64,000 nucleotides of DNA from Demequina zhanjiangensis. Lineage in GTDB: Bacteria > Actinomycetota > Actinomycetes > Actinomycetales > Demequinaceae. The notes beneath the pieces were generated by a model, which saw only the letters and a program-made list of their open reading frames with translations, did not search any database and was not told the origin of the DNA. Made by a program: the position numbers and the translations under genes. The stretch lies in the NCBI RefSeq assembly GCF_030418315.1, contig NZ_JAUHPV010000008.1, positions 1-64,000 on the forward strand, written 5' to 3'. The stretch's first letter is position 1; each line of letters starts with the position of its first letter. Shown here in pieces: positions 17,716 through 26,553 of the stretch.

Positions 17716-19125
17716 GTGAACGACTGGACTCGCCTCGCCGACATCACGCCCTCGATCGCCCTCGGCCCGCTCGACGGCCGCTACAGAGGTGCGGTCGCCG
17801 ACCTGGTGGACCACCTGTCCGAGCCGGCACTGAACCGCATGCGCCTCCACGTGGAGGTCGAATGGTTCATCCACCTGTGCGCCAAGGATGCGGTGCCGGG
17901 CGTGCGCCCGCTCACGGACGACGAGGTGGCGCTGCTGCGCGCGATCCCCGCCGAGTTCGACGCGGACGGCATCGCGGAGCACGGTGAGATCGAGAAGGTC
18001 ACGATCCACGACGTCAAGGCAGTCGAGTACTACATCAAGCGCCGCATCGAGGGGACGACCCTCGCGCCGCTGAGCGAGCTGGTCCACTTCGCGTGCACCT
18101 CGGAGGACATCAACAACCTCTCCTACGCCCTCATGGTCAAGGGCGCCGTCGAAGAGGTGTGGCTGCCCGCGGCGACCGCTCTCGTGGAGGACGTCGCCTC
18201 GCTCGCCCGCGACGCCAAGGGCACGCCCATGCTGTCGCGCACCCACGGCCAGACGGCCACGCCGACGACGCTCGGCAAGGAGTTCGCAGTCCTCGCCCAC
18301 CGCCTGGGTCGCCAGCTGGACCGCGTCGGCCGTCAGGAGTACCTGGGCAAGATCAACGGCGCGACCGGCACGTTCGGCGCGCACACCGCCGCGGTGCCGG
18401 AGACCGACTGGATCGACGTCTCCAAGACGTTCGTGGAGCACCTGGGCCTCACCTGGAACCCGCTGACCACGCAGATCGAGAGCCACGACTGGCAGGCCGA
18501 GCTGTATGCCGACGTGGCCCGCTTCGGCCGCATCCTGCACAACCTTGCGACCGACGTGTGGACGTACGTCTCGCTCGGCTACTTCGCGCAGGCGGCGGCG
18601 AAGGGCTCGATCGGGTCGTCGGCCATGCCGCACAAGATCAACCCGATCCGCTTCGAGAACGCGGAGGCGAACCTGGAGATCTCGAGCGCGCTGCTCGACA
18701 CGCTCGGCGCCACGCTCGTCACCAGCCGCATGCAGCGCGACCTCACCGACTCGTCGTCGCAGCGCAACATCGGCCCCGCCTTCGGGCATTCGCTGCTCGC
18801 GATCGACAACGTGCGCCGCGGCCTCAAGACGCTCACCGTGAACGAGGCGCAGCTCGCCGCCGACCTGGACGCCTCGTGGGAGGTGCTCGCGGAGCCGATC
18901 CAGTCGGCGATGCGCGCGGCCTCGATCGCGGGCGTCCCCGGCATGGAGAACCCGTATGAGCGCCTCAAGGAGCTCACGCGAGGCCAGCAGATCGACGCGC
19001 AGGCGATCCGCACCTTCGTGGGCGGCCTCGAGCTGCCGGCGGAGACGCAGGAGCGGCTCGCGTCGCTGACGCCCGGCTCGTACGTCGGCCTCGCCGAGAC
19101 GCTGGTGGACCGCTTCCTCCGCTGA
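17716..19125 (+). CDS. purB: Adenylosuccinate lyase
   Basis: A 469-residue purine-biosynthesis lyase that removes fumarate from SAICAR and from adenylosuccinate. The fumarase/aspartase signature GSSAMPHKINPIRFENAE (about residues 296-313) carries the catalytic serine loop. HTGQ-type residues appear as SRTHGQTATPT, and the first conserved block is GPLDGRYR. It belongs to the longer E. coli-like PurB branch rather than the short Bacillus-like form. The frame is open from a GTG at 17683, but family alignment (start just before DWTRLADITP) supports the GTG at 17716. It converges on the anti-sigma gene at 19136 with only 10 bp between stops. Confidence 0.95.
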   Translation: MNDWTRLADITPSIALGPLDGRYRGAVADLVDHLSEPALNRMRLHVEVEWFIHLCAKDAVPGVRPLTDDEVALLRAIPAEFDADGIAEHGEIEKVTIHDVKAVEYYIKRRIEGTTLAPLSELVHFACTSEDINNLSYALMVKGAVEEVWLPAATALVEDVASLARDAKGTPMLSRTHGQTATPTTLGKEFAVLAHRLGRQLDRVGRQEYLGKINGATGTFGAHTAAVPETDWIDVSKTFVEHLGLTWNPLTTQIESHDWQAELYADVARFGRILHNLATDVWTYVSLGYFAQAAAKGSIGSSAMPHKINPIRFENAEANLEISSALLDTLGATLVTSRMQRDLTDSSSQRNIGPAFGHSLLAIDNVRRGLKTLTVNEAQLAADLDASWEVLAEPIQSAMRAASIAGVPGMENPYERLKELTRGQQIDAQAIRTFVGGLELPAETQERLASLTPGSYVGLAETLVDRFLR

Positions 19126-19135
19126 CCCTCGCCAC

Positions 19136-20131
19136 CTAGCCGTCGAACTCGACCGTGTATGTCGCGTCGGGCGACACCTCGGCCGGAGGATCGACTGCGG
19201 TCGTCGTCGGCGCGTCGTCGGGCAGGCAGTACTGAGGGCCGACCATGCGCGCGTCGACGTCGGAGCCCAACTGGCTCAGATCCTCAAGGTCGTGCAGCCG
19301 CACCCACGGCTCCTCTCCCACGGCGACCTCCACGACAGCCACCCCGACCCACTCGAAGGTGGCGAAGCCGTCGTCGCCCGGGTCGAACTCGCGAGAGGAG
19401 CCTCCGGGGAACACCACCTCGACACGCCCATCGGCGTCACGTGTGATCGTGACTGCATCCGTGCGGACGCCCACGTCGTACAGGTGCCACTCCGACCAGT
19501 CCGACTCGCCGAACGGGAAACCGAAGTAGCGGTCGGCGCCCGTCCGGACCATGTCGTATCTGCCATCCCACACACCGGGACCGGTGCTCATCCGCATCTC
19601 GCCGAGGTCGCCGTCCTCGGTGACCGACAGCTCGACGACATCGTCGGCCCATGTGAGCCACACGTCGACGCTTGCTCCTGACTCGAACTCCAGGTGCAGA
19701 GCCTCACCCTGCGAGGTGGTGCCCTCGAGCAGCCGATTCTCGATCGGGATCACCAAGGGCTCGTCCCCTGAGTTGGGCCTGGACACGCGAAGCCGCTCCG
19801 CGCTGAGCTCCACATAAAGGGACTGGCTCTGCCCGGACAGGAAGTCCTCGTCCCCAGTCCCCGTCTCCCACCACTCGAGGGCGCTGTCGAAAGGAACGCA
19901 GGCAGGCATGTCCGCTGGAGTCAACGACTCCTCGTACGTCGGCAGCATGGGGATCGCCACCGCTGCCACCGCCGCGACGCCGAGCGCGGAGTAGCCCGCC
20001 GCCTTGGTGCGCCGACGCCGTCGCACGCGCGACGTCACCGCCTCTGCGTGCTGCTCGATGAAGGTGGTCTCACCGAACCGCGCCGCGTCGTCCTCGAAGG
20101 CGTCGGAGAGCATCGACTCGATCCTGTCCAT
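19136..20131 (-). CDS. Membrane protein paired with a SigE-type sigma factor (putative anti-sigma)
   Basis: A 331-residue protein. It has a cytoplasmic N-terminus of about 45 residues ending in a very basic stretch (VRRRRRTK), one transmembrane helix (about 48-66) and a large acidic extracellular domain with two cysteines (about 78 and 308). This is the layout of an anti-sigma or sensor partner of SigE-family sigma factors. There is no recognisable zinc-binding HxxxCxxC motif. The ATG at 20131 overlaps the sigma stop (ATGA), so the two are coupled; an upstream in-frame start at 20188 lies inside the sigma gene. The outer domain is not recognised. Confidence 0.82.
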   Translation of the reverse strand: MDRIESMLSDAFEDDAARFGETTFIEQHAEAVTSRVRRRRRTKAAGYSALGVAAVAAVAIPMLPTYEESLTPADMPACVPFDSALEWWETGTGDEDFLSGQSQSLYVELSAERLRVSRPNSGDEPLVIPIENRLLEGTTSQGEALHLEFESGASVDVWLTWADDVVELSVTEDGDLGEMRMSTGPGVWDGRYDMVRTGADRYFGFPFGESDWSEWHLYDVGVRTDAVTITRDADGRVEVVFPGGSSREFDPGDDGFATFEWVGVAVVEVAVGEEPWVRLHDLEDLSQLGSDVDARMVGPQYCLPDDAPTTTAVDPPAEVSPDATYTVEFDG

Positions 20132-20679
20132 CAGCGGCCTCCCTTCGTGCGCATCGTGACATGGACGGTGGACGACCCGCCGTCCCACTCGACGACGGTG
20201 CCGAGCGCCTCGGCCAGCCGGCCCGACGCGTCGTGCAGGTAACGCTTGACGCTCCCCTCCGAGAGGTGGAGGGCGTGGGCGATCTGCGGCACCGTCAGGT
20301 CGTCGTAGAACCTCAGGACGGTGCAGGCCCGTTCGCGCGGCGGAAGGTCCGCGAGCGCGGCGCGGACGTCGAGCACAGCGGCGCGGTCGCCCTGGTCCGC
20401 CGCGAAGGACGTGCGGTGGGCGAGCCGTTCGTGAGCGGCGTCGCGGGAGCGCCGGGAGCGGTAGCGGTCGATGAAGACGCTCGGGATGGCCTGCTTGACG
20501 TAGGCCTCGGCGCGGTCGGCGTCGGGGAAGGAGCGGCCACGAGAGAACGCGCGCACCAGGGCATCCTGGAGCACGTCCTCGGCCTCAGCGTCGTCCCTGG
20601 TCAGCAGCCGCGCGTAGGCGAGCAGGCGGGGTGTGCGCTCACGCATCACCTCGTCGAGCAACGGCTCCCACCGTGCCAT
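20131..20679 (-). CDS. SigE-family ECF RNA polymerase sigma factor
   Basis: A 182-residue ECF sigma factor with region 2 (about residues 10-80, ARLLTRDDAEAEDVLQDALV) and region 4 (about 118-170, LPPRERACTVLRFYDDLTV then a helix-turn-helix LSEGSVKRYLHDA). It lacks the C-terminal extension of ECF41/42 types. It directs RNA polymerase to a small regulon and is probably restrained by the co-transcribed membrane protein. The start is at the ATG 20679 with GA-rich AGAGGGGG before it; an in-frame ATG at 20712 is less likely. A promoter-like CAAC-N18-CGTT element upstream (20770-20800) resembles those of the two other sigma genes in the window. Confidence 0.9.
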   Translation of the reverse strand: MARWEPLLDEVMRERTPRLLAYARLLTRDDAEAEDVLQDALVRAFSRGRSFPDADRAEAYVKQAIPSVFIDRYRSRRSRDAAHERLAHRTSFAADQGDRAAVLDVRAALADLPPRERACTVLRFYDDLTVPQIAHALHLSEGSVKRYLHDASGRLAEALGTVVEWDGGSSTVHVTMRTKGGR

Positions 20680-20769
20680 CCCTGCCCCCTCTCTGCCGTG
20701 CGGGGCCATCAAACCGCTGGGACCACCCCGGCCCCGGTAGTCCCGCCTCAGCGAGCCTCGTCACCCCGT

Positions 20770-20800
20770 CAACGGAGCATGGCAGGCGAATCGTTGGGTC
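20770..20800 (-). promoter_or_regulatory. Candidate ECF-type (autoregulatory) promoter
   Basis: On the minus strand the -35-like GACCCAACG (20800-20792) is followed, 18 bp after CAAC, by the -10-like CGTTG (20774-20770). The same arrangement occurs before the sigma genes at 26554 and 61475, which supports recognition by these sigma factors. Here it leaves a leader of about 85 nt. Confidence 0.5.
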
Positions 20801-20839
20801 GCCTCGCCTGCCCGGACACGCGGCGACGCCGACCGCCGG

Positions 20840-21523
20840 TCAGCCCAGCTCCACCGAGTCCCCTACAGCCAGCGTGCCCGGCGTCGCCACGTCGCAGTAG
20901 ACGGCCACGCGCATGTCGCGCTGCGCACCCAGCGCCTTGAGCCAGCGGGTGCGGTCGGCGACGCCGTCCTGGGGAAGGTCGATGGTGCGGCAGCGCTCGA
21001 TCCGCTCGACGGGTGCGAGCACCGCTCCCCCGACCTCGAGCCGCTGCCCGAACCACGTCTCCTCGATGAAGGGCTCGTCGGTCTCGACCACGAGGTTCAC
21101 ACGGAGGCGACGCGGGTCGGCGTCCACCTCGAGCTCGCGAGCGCACCAGTCGAGCGTCGCGGTGCCGATGAGCGACACGGAGCCGTCGTCGAAGTGGGGC
21201 ACGTCCGTCTCGGGCGCGAGCGCGACGTCGGCCTCCATGGCGTCCGCGAGCGCAGCGTCCAGGTAGGGGTCACCGGCCGTCCGCTCGGTCGCGCCGTCGC
21301 TGACGAGCACCGAGCCCTCGGCGGAGATCCGTGCCGAGTAGTCGAACACGGCGTCGCGCCGCACCATTCGCTTGGTGTTCTTGCCCGACGCGAGCCTCGA
21401 GTCGGCGTCGCGGACGGCCCAGGCGCGATCGCCGACGAGGCCACGCGAGTCGAGCTCGACGGACTCGAGCGACTCCCCTGCCATGGACTTCACCGGGTAC
21501 CGGCGGATCGAGACGACACGCAT
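20840..21523 (-). CDS. MOSC-domain protein (YiiM/mARC-like)
   Basis: A 227-residue protein with an N-terminal beta-barrel (residues 1-70, RRYPVKSMAGESL then GLVGDRAWAV) and a MOSC domain (about 85-225) containing the conserved molybdenum-cofactor cysteine in ERCRTIDLPQDG. MOSC proteins bind sulfurated molybdenum cofactor and take part in sulfur carriage or N-oxide/hydroxylamine reduction. It stands alone: the sigma gene lies on the same strand 161 bp downstream, and the CPBP gene diverges. The substrate is unknown. Confidence 0.9.
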   Translation of the reverse strand: MRVVSIRRYPVKSMAGESLESVELDSRGLVGDRAWAVRDADSRLASGKNTKRMVRRDAVFDYSARISAEGSVLVSDGATERTAGDPYLDAALADAMEADVALAPETDVPHFDDGSVSLIGTATLDWCARELEVDADPRRLRVNLVVETDEPFIEETWFGQRLEVGGAVLAPVERIERCRTIDLPQDGVADRTRWLKALGAQRDMRVAVYCDVATPGTLAVGDSVELG

Positions 21524-21617
21524 GCGGCCAACCTAGCCGCTCACTCGCCGGCTGGCACGGGCGCTTCGGCGCGAGACTCTGAGCCAGTTCCTGGGAACGG
21601 CACCTACAGTGGGCGGG

Positions 21618-22508
21618 ATGAACGAGCCAGCACCGGTCGACTCGACAGCCCAGGGTCGCCGCATCGTCGCCACCACGGCGGACGACGCGACCTCGCCTGC
21701 GCCCGCGACGCCGCCCACGGAGCCGCTTGAGACCTCGACGGCTGACGGGCCCTCGCCTCGGCGCCTGAAGTGGGAGATCGCGATCGTCCTGGGCCTTTCG
21801 CTAGGTCAGTCCGCGGCCTTCGCGATCACCCGGTTCGTCGAGTACTACGTGAAGAGCGTGGACCTGAGCACCACCACGTCCACGCTCAACCGCTCCACCT
21901 CGTCGGTCGCGTGGATCGACCTGGTGCAGCAGGTCATGGTGATCGGGTTCCGCCTGATGCCGGTGCTGCTCGTGTTCTACCTGTTCTCGGAGCGTGGGCG
22001 CTCCGCGTGGAGGACGCTGGGCCTCGTGGGCCCGTGGTCCAGGTGGAAGGGCGACATCGGCTGGACCTTCGGCATCGCGGCGATCATCGGCCTGCCCGGG
22101 ATCGCGCTGTACCTGGGCAGCCGGGCGCTCGGGATGACGGTCAACATCAACACGTCCGGCCTGCCCGACGAATGGTGGGCGGCGACCGTCCTGCTGCTCT
22201 CCGCCGCGAGCGTCGGCATCCTTGAGGAGACCATCGCGGTCGGCTACTTCGTGACCCGGCTGCGGCAGCTCCGGTGGGGCGTCCCGGCGGCGATCCTCGC
22301 GTCGGCCCTGCTGCGCGGGGCCTACCACCTGTACCAGGGCTGGCCGATGGCGCTGGGCAACGTGGTGATGGGCGTCGTCTTCGCGTGGGTGTACGTGAAG
22401 CGCGGCCGCTTGGGCCCGCTGATCGCCGCGCACCTGCTCATGGACGCGGTCGCGTTCATCGGGCCGACGGTGGCGCCGGACGCGTGGCTCGAGTGGCTCG
22501 GACTGTAG
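21618..22508 (+). CDS. CPBP-family (CAAX-like) membrane protease
   Basis: A 296-residue membrane protein with about eight hydrophobic segments after a 45-residue soluble N-terminus rich in Ala/Thr/Pro. The CPBP motifs are visible: LEETIAVGYFVTRLRQL (EExxx motif 1), RGAYHLYQG (motif 2 His) and AAHLLMDAVAF (motif 3). The arginine usual after the glutamates is valine here, as in a common actinobacterial variant. Such proteins are predicted intramembrane metalloproteases or non-enzymatic self-immunity proteins. TACAGT (21605-21610) ends 7 nt before the ATG, so the mRNA may be leaderless. The next gene starts 75 bp later on the same strand. Confidence 0.88.
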   Translation: MNEPAPVDSTAQGRRIVATTADDATSPAPATPPTEPLETSTADGPSPRRLKWEIAIVLGLSLGQSAAFAITRFVEYYVKSVDLSTTTSTLNRSTSSVAWIDLVQQVMVIGFRLMPVLLVFYLFSERGRSAWRTLGLVGPWSRWKGDIGWTFGIAAIIGLPGIALYLGSRALGMTVNINTSGLPDEWWAATVLLLSAASVGILEETIAVGYFVTRLRQLRWGVPAAILASALLRGAYHLYQGWPMALGNVVMGVVFAWVYVKRGRLGPLIAAHLLMDAVAFIGPTVAPDAWLEWLGL

Positions 22509-22582
22509 GCCCGCACGACGGGTTCCCACAGGGCCTGTCACCAGGTCCCCTGGTCCGGGGCGTCGACCTCTAGACTCGCCCC

Positions 22583-25060
22583 ATGGCCTCCGATGCGCTC
22601 GTGGACCAGCCGACGCCGTCGGCCGCGCCGTCGCAGGTGCGCATCGTCGACGCGCCGCAGGAACGTGTCCACCGATTCACCGACCTGCTGTCGCTCATCG
22701 CGACCATGCTCGGCATCGTGCTCGTGCTGCTGATCGGCGCCTACGCGACCGGCACCACGCAGGGAATCACCGAGGACGTCAGCGGTTTCGCGCGCATCCT
22801 CCAGCGCCTGCTCGTGGCGCCGGTGAACATCTTCTCGGGCATCGTCACGCTCGTGATCCCCACGGTCGTGATCATCGACATGGCGATCCGCCGTGAGCCG
22901 CGTCGCATCCTGGAGATGATGGGCGCTGCTGTGCTCGCCTTCGTCGCCACGGTCATCGCGGCGCTGACCACCACCTACTTCGGCGCCGACGAGCTCATCA
23001 ACTCGCTCGCGATCCGCAACTCCGAGGGCGACCTCGTGGTGTCCCTCCCGGCGTACATCGCCGCGGTCGCGGCGCTCCTCACGGCCGCCGGCCTGCGCTC
23101 CAGCCACAAGGTGCTGTCCTGGTCGTGGAACCTGGTGTGGGCGTCGATCGCGGTCGCGGTGATCTCGTCGATCGTGACGCTCCCCGCCGCGCTCGTGACA
23201 GTGCTGATCGGCCGCGCGACCGGCCTGGTGCTGCGCTGGTCCATCGGCTCCACGGCCGATCGTGCGTACGGCGAGGCGCTCGTGGCAGGTATCCGCCGGG
23301 CAGGATTCGAGCCGAAGGAGCTCGTCCGCGCCGACGTGCACGACGAGTTCGCTGCCGTCGAGCTCGACGAGGTGTCCGCCGCGATGGGCAGGACCCGTCA
23401 GGGCCGCATCTACTCGCTGACGACGCGCGAGAACCACCACCTGCTCGCAGTCGCCCTGGACGGCGACCAGCACGCAGCCGGCTTCCTCGTGAAGTTCTGG
23501 AACGGCCTGCGGCTGCGAGGCATCAACGCCCGCGCCGACGTGTCGCTGCGCCACAGCGCTGAGGCCACAGCGCTCGTCTCCCACGCAGCGAGGACCGCAG
23601 GCGTCCGCACAGCACGCGTGCTCGGCATGAGCCACGTGCGCGACACGATGCTGATCATCTACCAACGCCCCGCGCACGTCCGCCCGCTGTCGAGCGTGCC
23701 CGCGGAGGACGTCACCGACGGCCTGCTCGACGCGATCTGGCAGCAGGTCGGCCAGGCACACGACGCCGGCATCTCGCACCGCTCCCTCTCCGCCGACACG
23801 ATCCTGGTGGGCGACGACATCGCGGCCGATCCGACGGTGTGGCTCACCAGCTGGGAGCTGGGCGAGGTCGCGACCGCCACGCTCGCCAAGCGCATCGACC
23901 TGGCGCAGGTGCTCGGAATGCTCGCGCCTATCGTCGGCCGCGAGCGCGCCGTCGACTCCGCGCTGCGAGCCATGACCGAGGAGGACCTGGAGCAGGTCGC
24001 CCCGCTGCTGCAGATGATCGTCATGCCTCGCTCCACGCGCCACGAGCTGCGCGCCCACAAGGACAAGGCGCTGCAGACCGTCCGCTCGGAGATCATCGAG
24101 CGGATGCCCGACGCCGACATCGAGTCGGAGAACATCCAGCGCTTCGGCTGGCGCACCATCCTCACCCTCTTCCTCGGCGTGGTCGCGGCAGCGATCATCC
24201 TCGCGTCCTTCAACACGCAGGAGGTGCTCGCTGCGCTCAGCGAGGCGAACCTGTGGTGGCTGCTCGCCTCCTTCGGATGGGCGCTGCTCACCTTCGTGGG
24301 CGCCGGCCTTGCGCTCATCGCCTTCAGCCCCGTCAAGCTGCCGTGGTTCCGGACCATCCTCGTGCAGGTCGCGGCCGCCTACCTGGCGATCGCTGTCCCC
24401 GCGGGTGTGGGGCCTGCCGCGCTGAACATGCGCATGCTGTCCAAGCGCCGCGTCGCGTCGCCCCTCGCGGTGGCGACCGTCGCGCTCGTCCAGGTGTCCG
24501 GCGTCGTCGTCACCGTCGTCGGCCTTGTGGCGCTCTCCCTCATCACCGGCTCCGAGGGCACGCTCGCGCAGCTGCCGAGCACCTCCGTGCTGATCGGCGT
24601 CGGCGCCGTCGCACTCGTCGTCGCCCTGTCGCTCACCGTGCCGAAGGTGCGCAGCTTCGCCGCCGCCCGCGTCATGCCGATGCTGCGTCAGACCTGGCCC
24701 CGCCTCAGCCAGGTGCTCGGCCAGCCATGGCGCCTCGCGCTCGGCCTCGGCGGCAACCTGCTGCTCACCGTCGGCTACGTAGGCGCCTTCTGGTCAGCCC
24801 TCGAGGCGTTCGGGCAGAGCCTGCCCGTGGTCGACGTCGCCGTCCTGTTCTTCCTCGGAAACGCCGTCGGCGCCGTGGTCCCCACGCCCGGCGGCCTCGG
24901 AGCCGTCGAGCTCGCCCTCACCGGTGGTCTCACCGGTGCAGGCATCCCGACCGCCGTCGCCGCATCCGTTGTCGTGATCTACCGCCTCATCACCTACTGG
25001 CTGAGGATCCCGCTCGGCTGGATCGCCATGCGCTACCTGCAGAACAAGGGCGAGGTGTAG
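22583..25060 (+). CDS. LPG-synthase-like membrane protein with degenerate kinase-like domain
   Basis: An 825-residue membrane protein in three parts. Residues 1-215 contain about five transmembrane helices. About 225-500 is a soluble domain resembling an AarF/ABC1 or aminoglycoside-phosphotransferase-like kinase, with a HDAGISHRSLSADTILVGDD segment at the catalytic-loop position. The usual HxD aspartate is replaced by Arg/Ser there, so catalysis is doubtful. About 515-825 is the lysylphosphatidylglycerol-synthetase-type transmembrane domain (UPF0104), including PTPGGLGAVELALTGGL. It may translocate or modify a lipid, with the middle domain acting as a regulator. TAGACT (22571-22576) sits 6 nt before the ATG, suggesting a leaderless mRNA. 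Confidence 0.88.
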   Translation: MASDALVDQPTPSAAPSQVRIVDAPQERVHRFTDLLSLIATMLGIVLVLLIGAYATGTTQGITEDVSGFARILQRLLVAPVNIFSGIVTLVIPTVVIIDMAIRREPRRILEMMGAAVLAFVATVIAALTTTYFGADELINSLAIRNSEGDLVVSLPAYIAAVAALLTAAGLRSSHKVLSWSWNLVWASIAVAVISSIVTLPAALVTVLIGRATGLVLRWSIGSTADRAYGEALVAGIRRAGFEPKELVRADVHDEFAAVELDEVSAAMGRTRQGRIYSLTTRENHHLLAVALDGDQHAAGFLVKFWNGLRLRGINARADVSLRHSAEATALVSHAARTAGVRTARVLGMSHVRDTMLIIYQRPAHVRPLSSVPAEDVTDGLLDAIWQQVGQAHDAGISHRSLSADTILVGDDIAADPTVWLTSWELGEVATATLAKRIDLAQVLGMLAPIVGRERAVDSALRAMTEEDLEQVAPLLQMIVMPRSTRHELRAHKDKALQTVRSEIIERMPDADIESENIQRFGWRTILTLFLGVVAAAIILASFNTQEVLAALSEANLWWLLASFGWALLTFVGAGLALIAFSPVKLPWFRTILVQVAAAYLAIAVPAGVGPAALNMRMLSKRRVASPLAVATVALVQVSGVVVTVVGLVALSLITGSEGTLAQLPSTSVLIGVGAVALVVALSLTVPKVRSFAAARVMPMLRQTWPRLSQVLGQPWRLALGLGGNLLLTVGYVGAFWSALEAFGQSLPVVDVAVLFFLGNAVGAVVPTPGGLGAVELALTGGLTGAGIPTAVAASVVVIYRLITYWLRIPLGWIAMRYLQNKGEV

Positions 25061-25085
25061 CGGCGCTGCAGCCCGCCGGCCGAGC

Positions 25086-25105
25086 GCACCGCACCGCACC
25101 GCACC
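25086..25105 (+). repeat. Tandem pentanucleotide repeat (GCACC)4
   Basis: Four exact GCACC units lie in the 234-bp gap between the LPG-synthase-like gene and the DUF2510 gene. It may vary in copy number between strains. No function is apparent. Confidence 0.8.
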
Positions 25106-25230
25106 GCAAGAATGGTGCTGCAGCATTCGCGGGTCCAGCCCGCAAGTGCACAGGATCAGCGACGCGAGCGTCAGCGCCCCGGTCGTTTCGAGGTGTGGCT
25201 GCCTTCGATGCGGAATACTTCACTTTCCCC

Positions 25231-25259
25231 TGACGAGTGTCAGTGCCCAGCCATACGAT
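25231..25259 (+). promoter_or_regulatory. Promoter of the DUF2510/Ltp gene
   Basis: TGACGA (25231-25236) and TACGAT (25254-25259) are separated by 17 bp. The expected transcription start is near 25266 and the ATG at 25295 follows GAGGGGA, a fair ribosome site. Confidence 0.5.
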
Positions 25260-25294
25260 GCGAAGCGTCAACGAAGACGCTGAGGGGATAGAGA

Positions 25295-26383
25295 ATGACG
25301 CAGATGCACGAGGGTTGGTACCCCGACCCCACGAAGAGGCACGAGCAGCGCTACTGGAACGGCAGCACGTGGACCGAGCATGTGTTCACCAAGGGCGCGC
25401 AGAGCGTGGACCCGTACGTGACCGAGGCTGTCCCGGTCACCTCCACCACTCCCGCTGGCACTGAGACTTCGGCAGCTTCCGCCACGCCGAACCACACCAA
25501 GCGCAACGTGGCGTTGATCGGAGGCGGCGCGATCGCGCTGCTGCTGTTCATCGGCGTCGTCACCGGAGGCGGTGACGATGCGGAGACCGTCGCCGCGCCT
25601 ACGCCCTCGGCAACACCGACCGTCGAGAGCGAACCAGCCGAGGAACCCGAGGCTGAGCCATCGCCAGAGCCAGTGGTGACGGCGACGATGCCCGACATGG
25701 TGGGGATCGCCATGGTCGACCTCGACACGGACTCTCTCCCTGCGGAGGTCCTCGATCCGCTCCTCGCCGTCGGCGCCGGCTTCGAGGTCGGCGAAGGCGG
25801 TGACATCGCGACCATCTTCGGAGTGATCGGATCCACCGTTCCCGCGGCAGGAGAGACGCTTTCCGAGGGCGACGTGGTCATCGTGAACGTCGAGGCGACC
25901 GCATCGCTCGAGGAACAGAACGCGGTCGCGGAGGCCCTCTCGTACCTCGAGTACAGCGCGTTCTCACCGGCTGGCCTCTTCGACCAGATGACGTCCGAGT
26001 ACGGCTCCGGCTACACCGAGGCATCCACCACCTTCGCCATCACCTTCCTCGAGGACAACGGCCTCGTGAGCTGGAAGGACGAAGCGGTCGAGGCGGCGCA
26101 GTCCTATCTCGACTACAGCGCCTTCTCCCGCGCCGGCCTCAAGGGCCAGCTCACGTCGGAGTACGGCGAGCAGTTCATCGCACAGCGAGCCGAGTACGCC
26201 ATCAACTACCTCGAGGAGAATGGCCTCGTCGACTGGAACGCTGAAGCAGTCGAGTCGGCGGAGTCATACCTCGCATACTCGTCGTTCTCGCGCGCTGAGC
26301 TCATCCGACAGCTGACATCGAAGTACGGCGAGGAGTTCACCCAGGCCCAGGCGGAGTACGCCGTCGCGCAAGTCGGGTACTAG
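25295..26383 (+). CDS. DUF2510 - TM - PASTA-like - triple Ltp surface protein
   Basis: A 362-residue protein with a clear modular order. It has a cytoplasmic DUF2510 motif (residues 6-32, WYPDPTKRHEQRYWNGSTWT), one transmembrane helix (about 70-88), an acidic Pro/Glu-rich spacer, and a PASTA-like domain (about 128-204, ending STVPAAGETLSEGDVVIVN). Three Ltp-type repeats of about 50 residues follow (about 215-362), each with a YSxFSxAxL core and YAxxYLEENGL. Ltp domains in some phage lipoproteins block DNA injection by related phages; in actinobacteria their role is not settled. No lipobox is present: the helix would anchor the protein with repeats outside. A hairpin follows the stop. Confidence 0.85.
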   Translation: MTQMHEGWYPDPTKRHEQRYWNGSTWTEHVFTKGAQSVDPYVTEAVPVTSTTPAGTETSAASATPNHTKRNVALIGGGAIALLLFIGVVTGGGDDAETVAAPTPSATPTVESEPAEEPEAEPSPEPVVTATMPDMVGIAMVDLDTDSLPAEVLDPLLAVGAGFEVGEGGDIATIFGVIGSTVPAAGETLSEGDVVIVNVEATASLEEQNAVAEALSYLEYSAFSPAGLFDQMTSEYGSGYTEASTTFAITFLEDNGLVSWKDEAVEAAQSYLDYSAFSRAGLKGQLTSEYGEQFIAQRAEYAINYLEENGLVDWNAEAVESAESYLAYSSFSRAELIRQLTSKYGEEFTQAQAEYAVAQVGY

Positions 26384-26389
26384 GCGCTG

Positions 26390-26431
26390 CCGCAGGTGGG
26401 ACACGTCAATGCTGGCGAGCCCCACCTGCGG
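26390..26431 (+). terminator. Terminator after the DUF2510/Ltp gene
   Basis: The perfect 11-bp arms CCGCAGGTGGG (26390-26400) and CCCACCTGCGG (26421-26431) with a 20-nt loop begin 7 bp after the stop codon. Confidence 0.6.
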
Positions 26432-26505
26432 TCCGGGCGCGCGTTGCGCTCGGGGCCTCGCACCTGACCTTGACCCGTCCGGCTCACGCAGGGCGTGCGC
26501 CGACA

Positions 26506-26530
26506 CAACCCGATCCCATCGGTGTGCGTT
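26506..26530 (+). promoter_or_regulatory. Candidate ECF-type (autoregulatory) promoter
   Basis: CAAC (26506-26509, within GACACAACC) and CGTT (26527-26530) are separated by 17 bp, matching elements upstream of the other two sigma genes. A transcript from here would begin near 26537-26540 and so excludes the upstream GTG (26524) as the start of this sigma factor. Confidence 0.5.
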
Positions 26531-26553
26531 TACCCTGCGATTGGGGGCCAGTC

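Noticed and set aside
25086-25105. (GCACC)4 as a possible CRISPR-like repeat
   Set aside because: The units are contiguous with no spacers, so it is a short tandem repeat.
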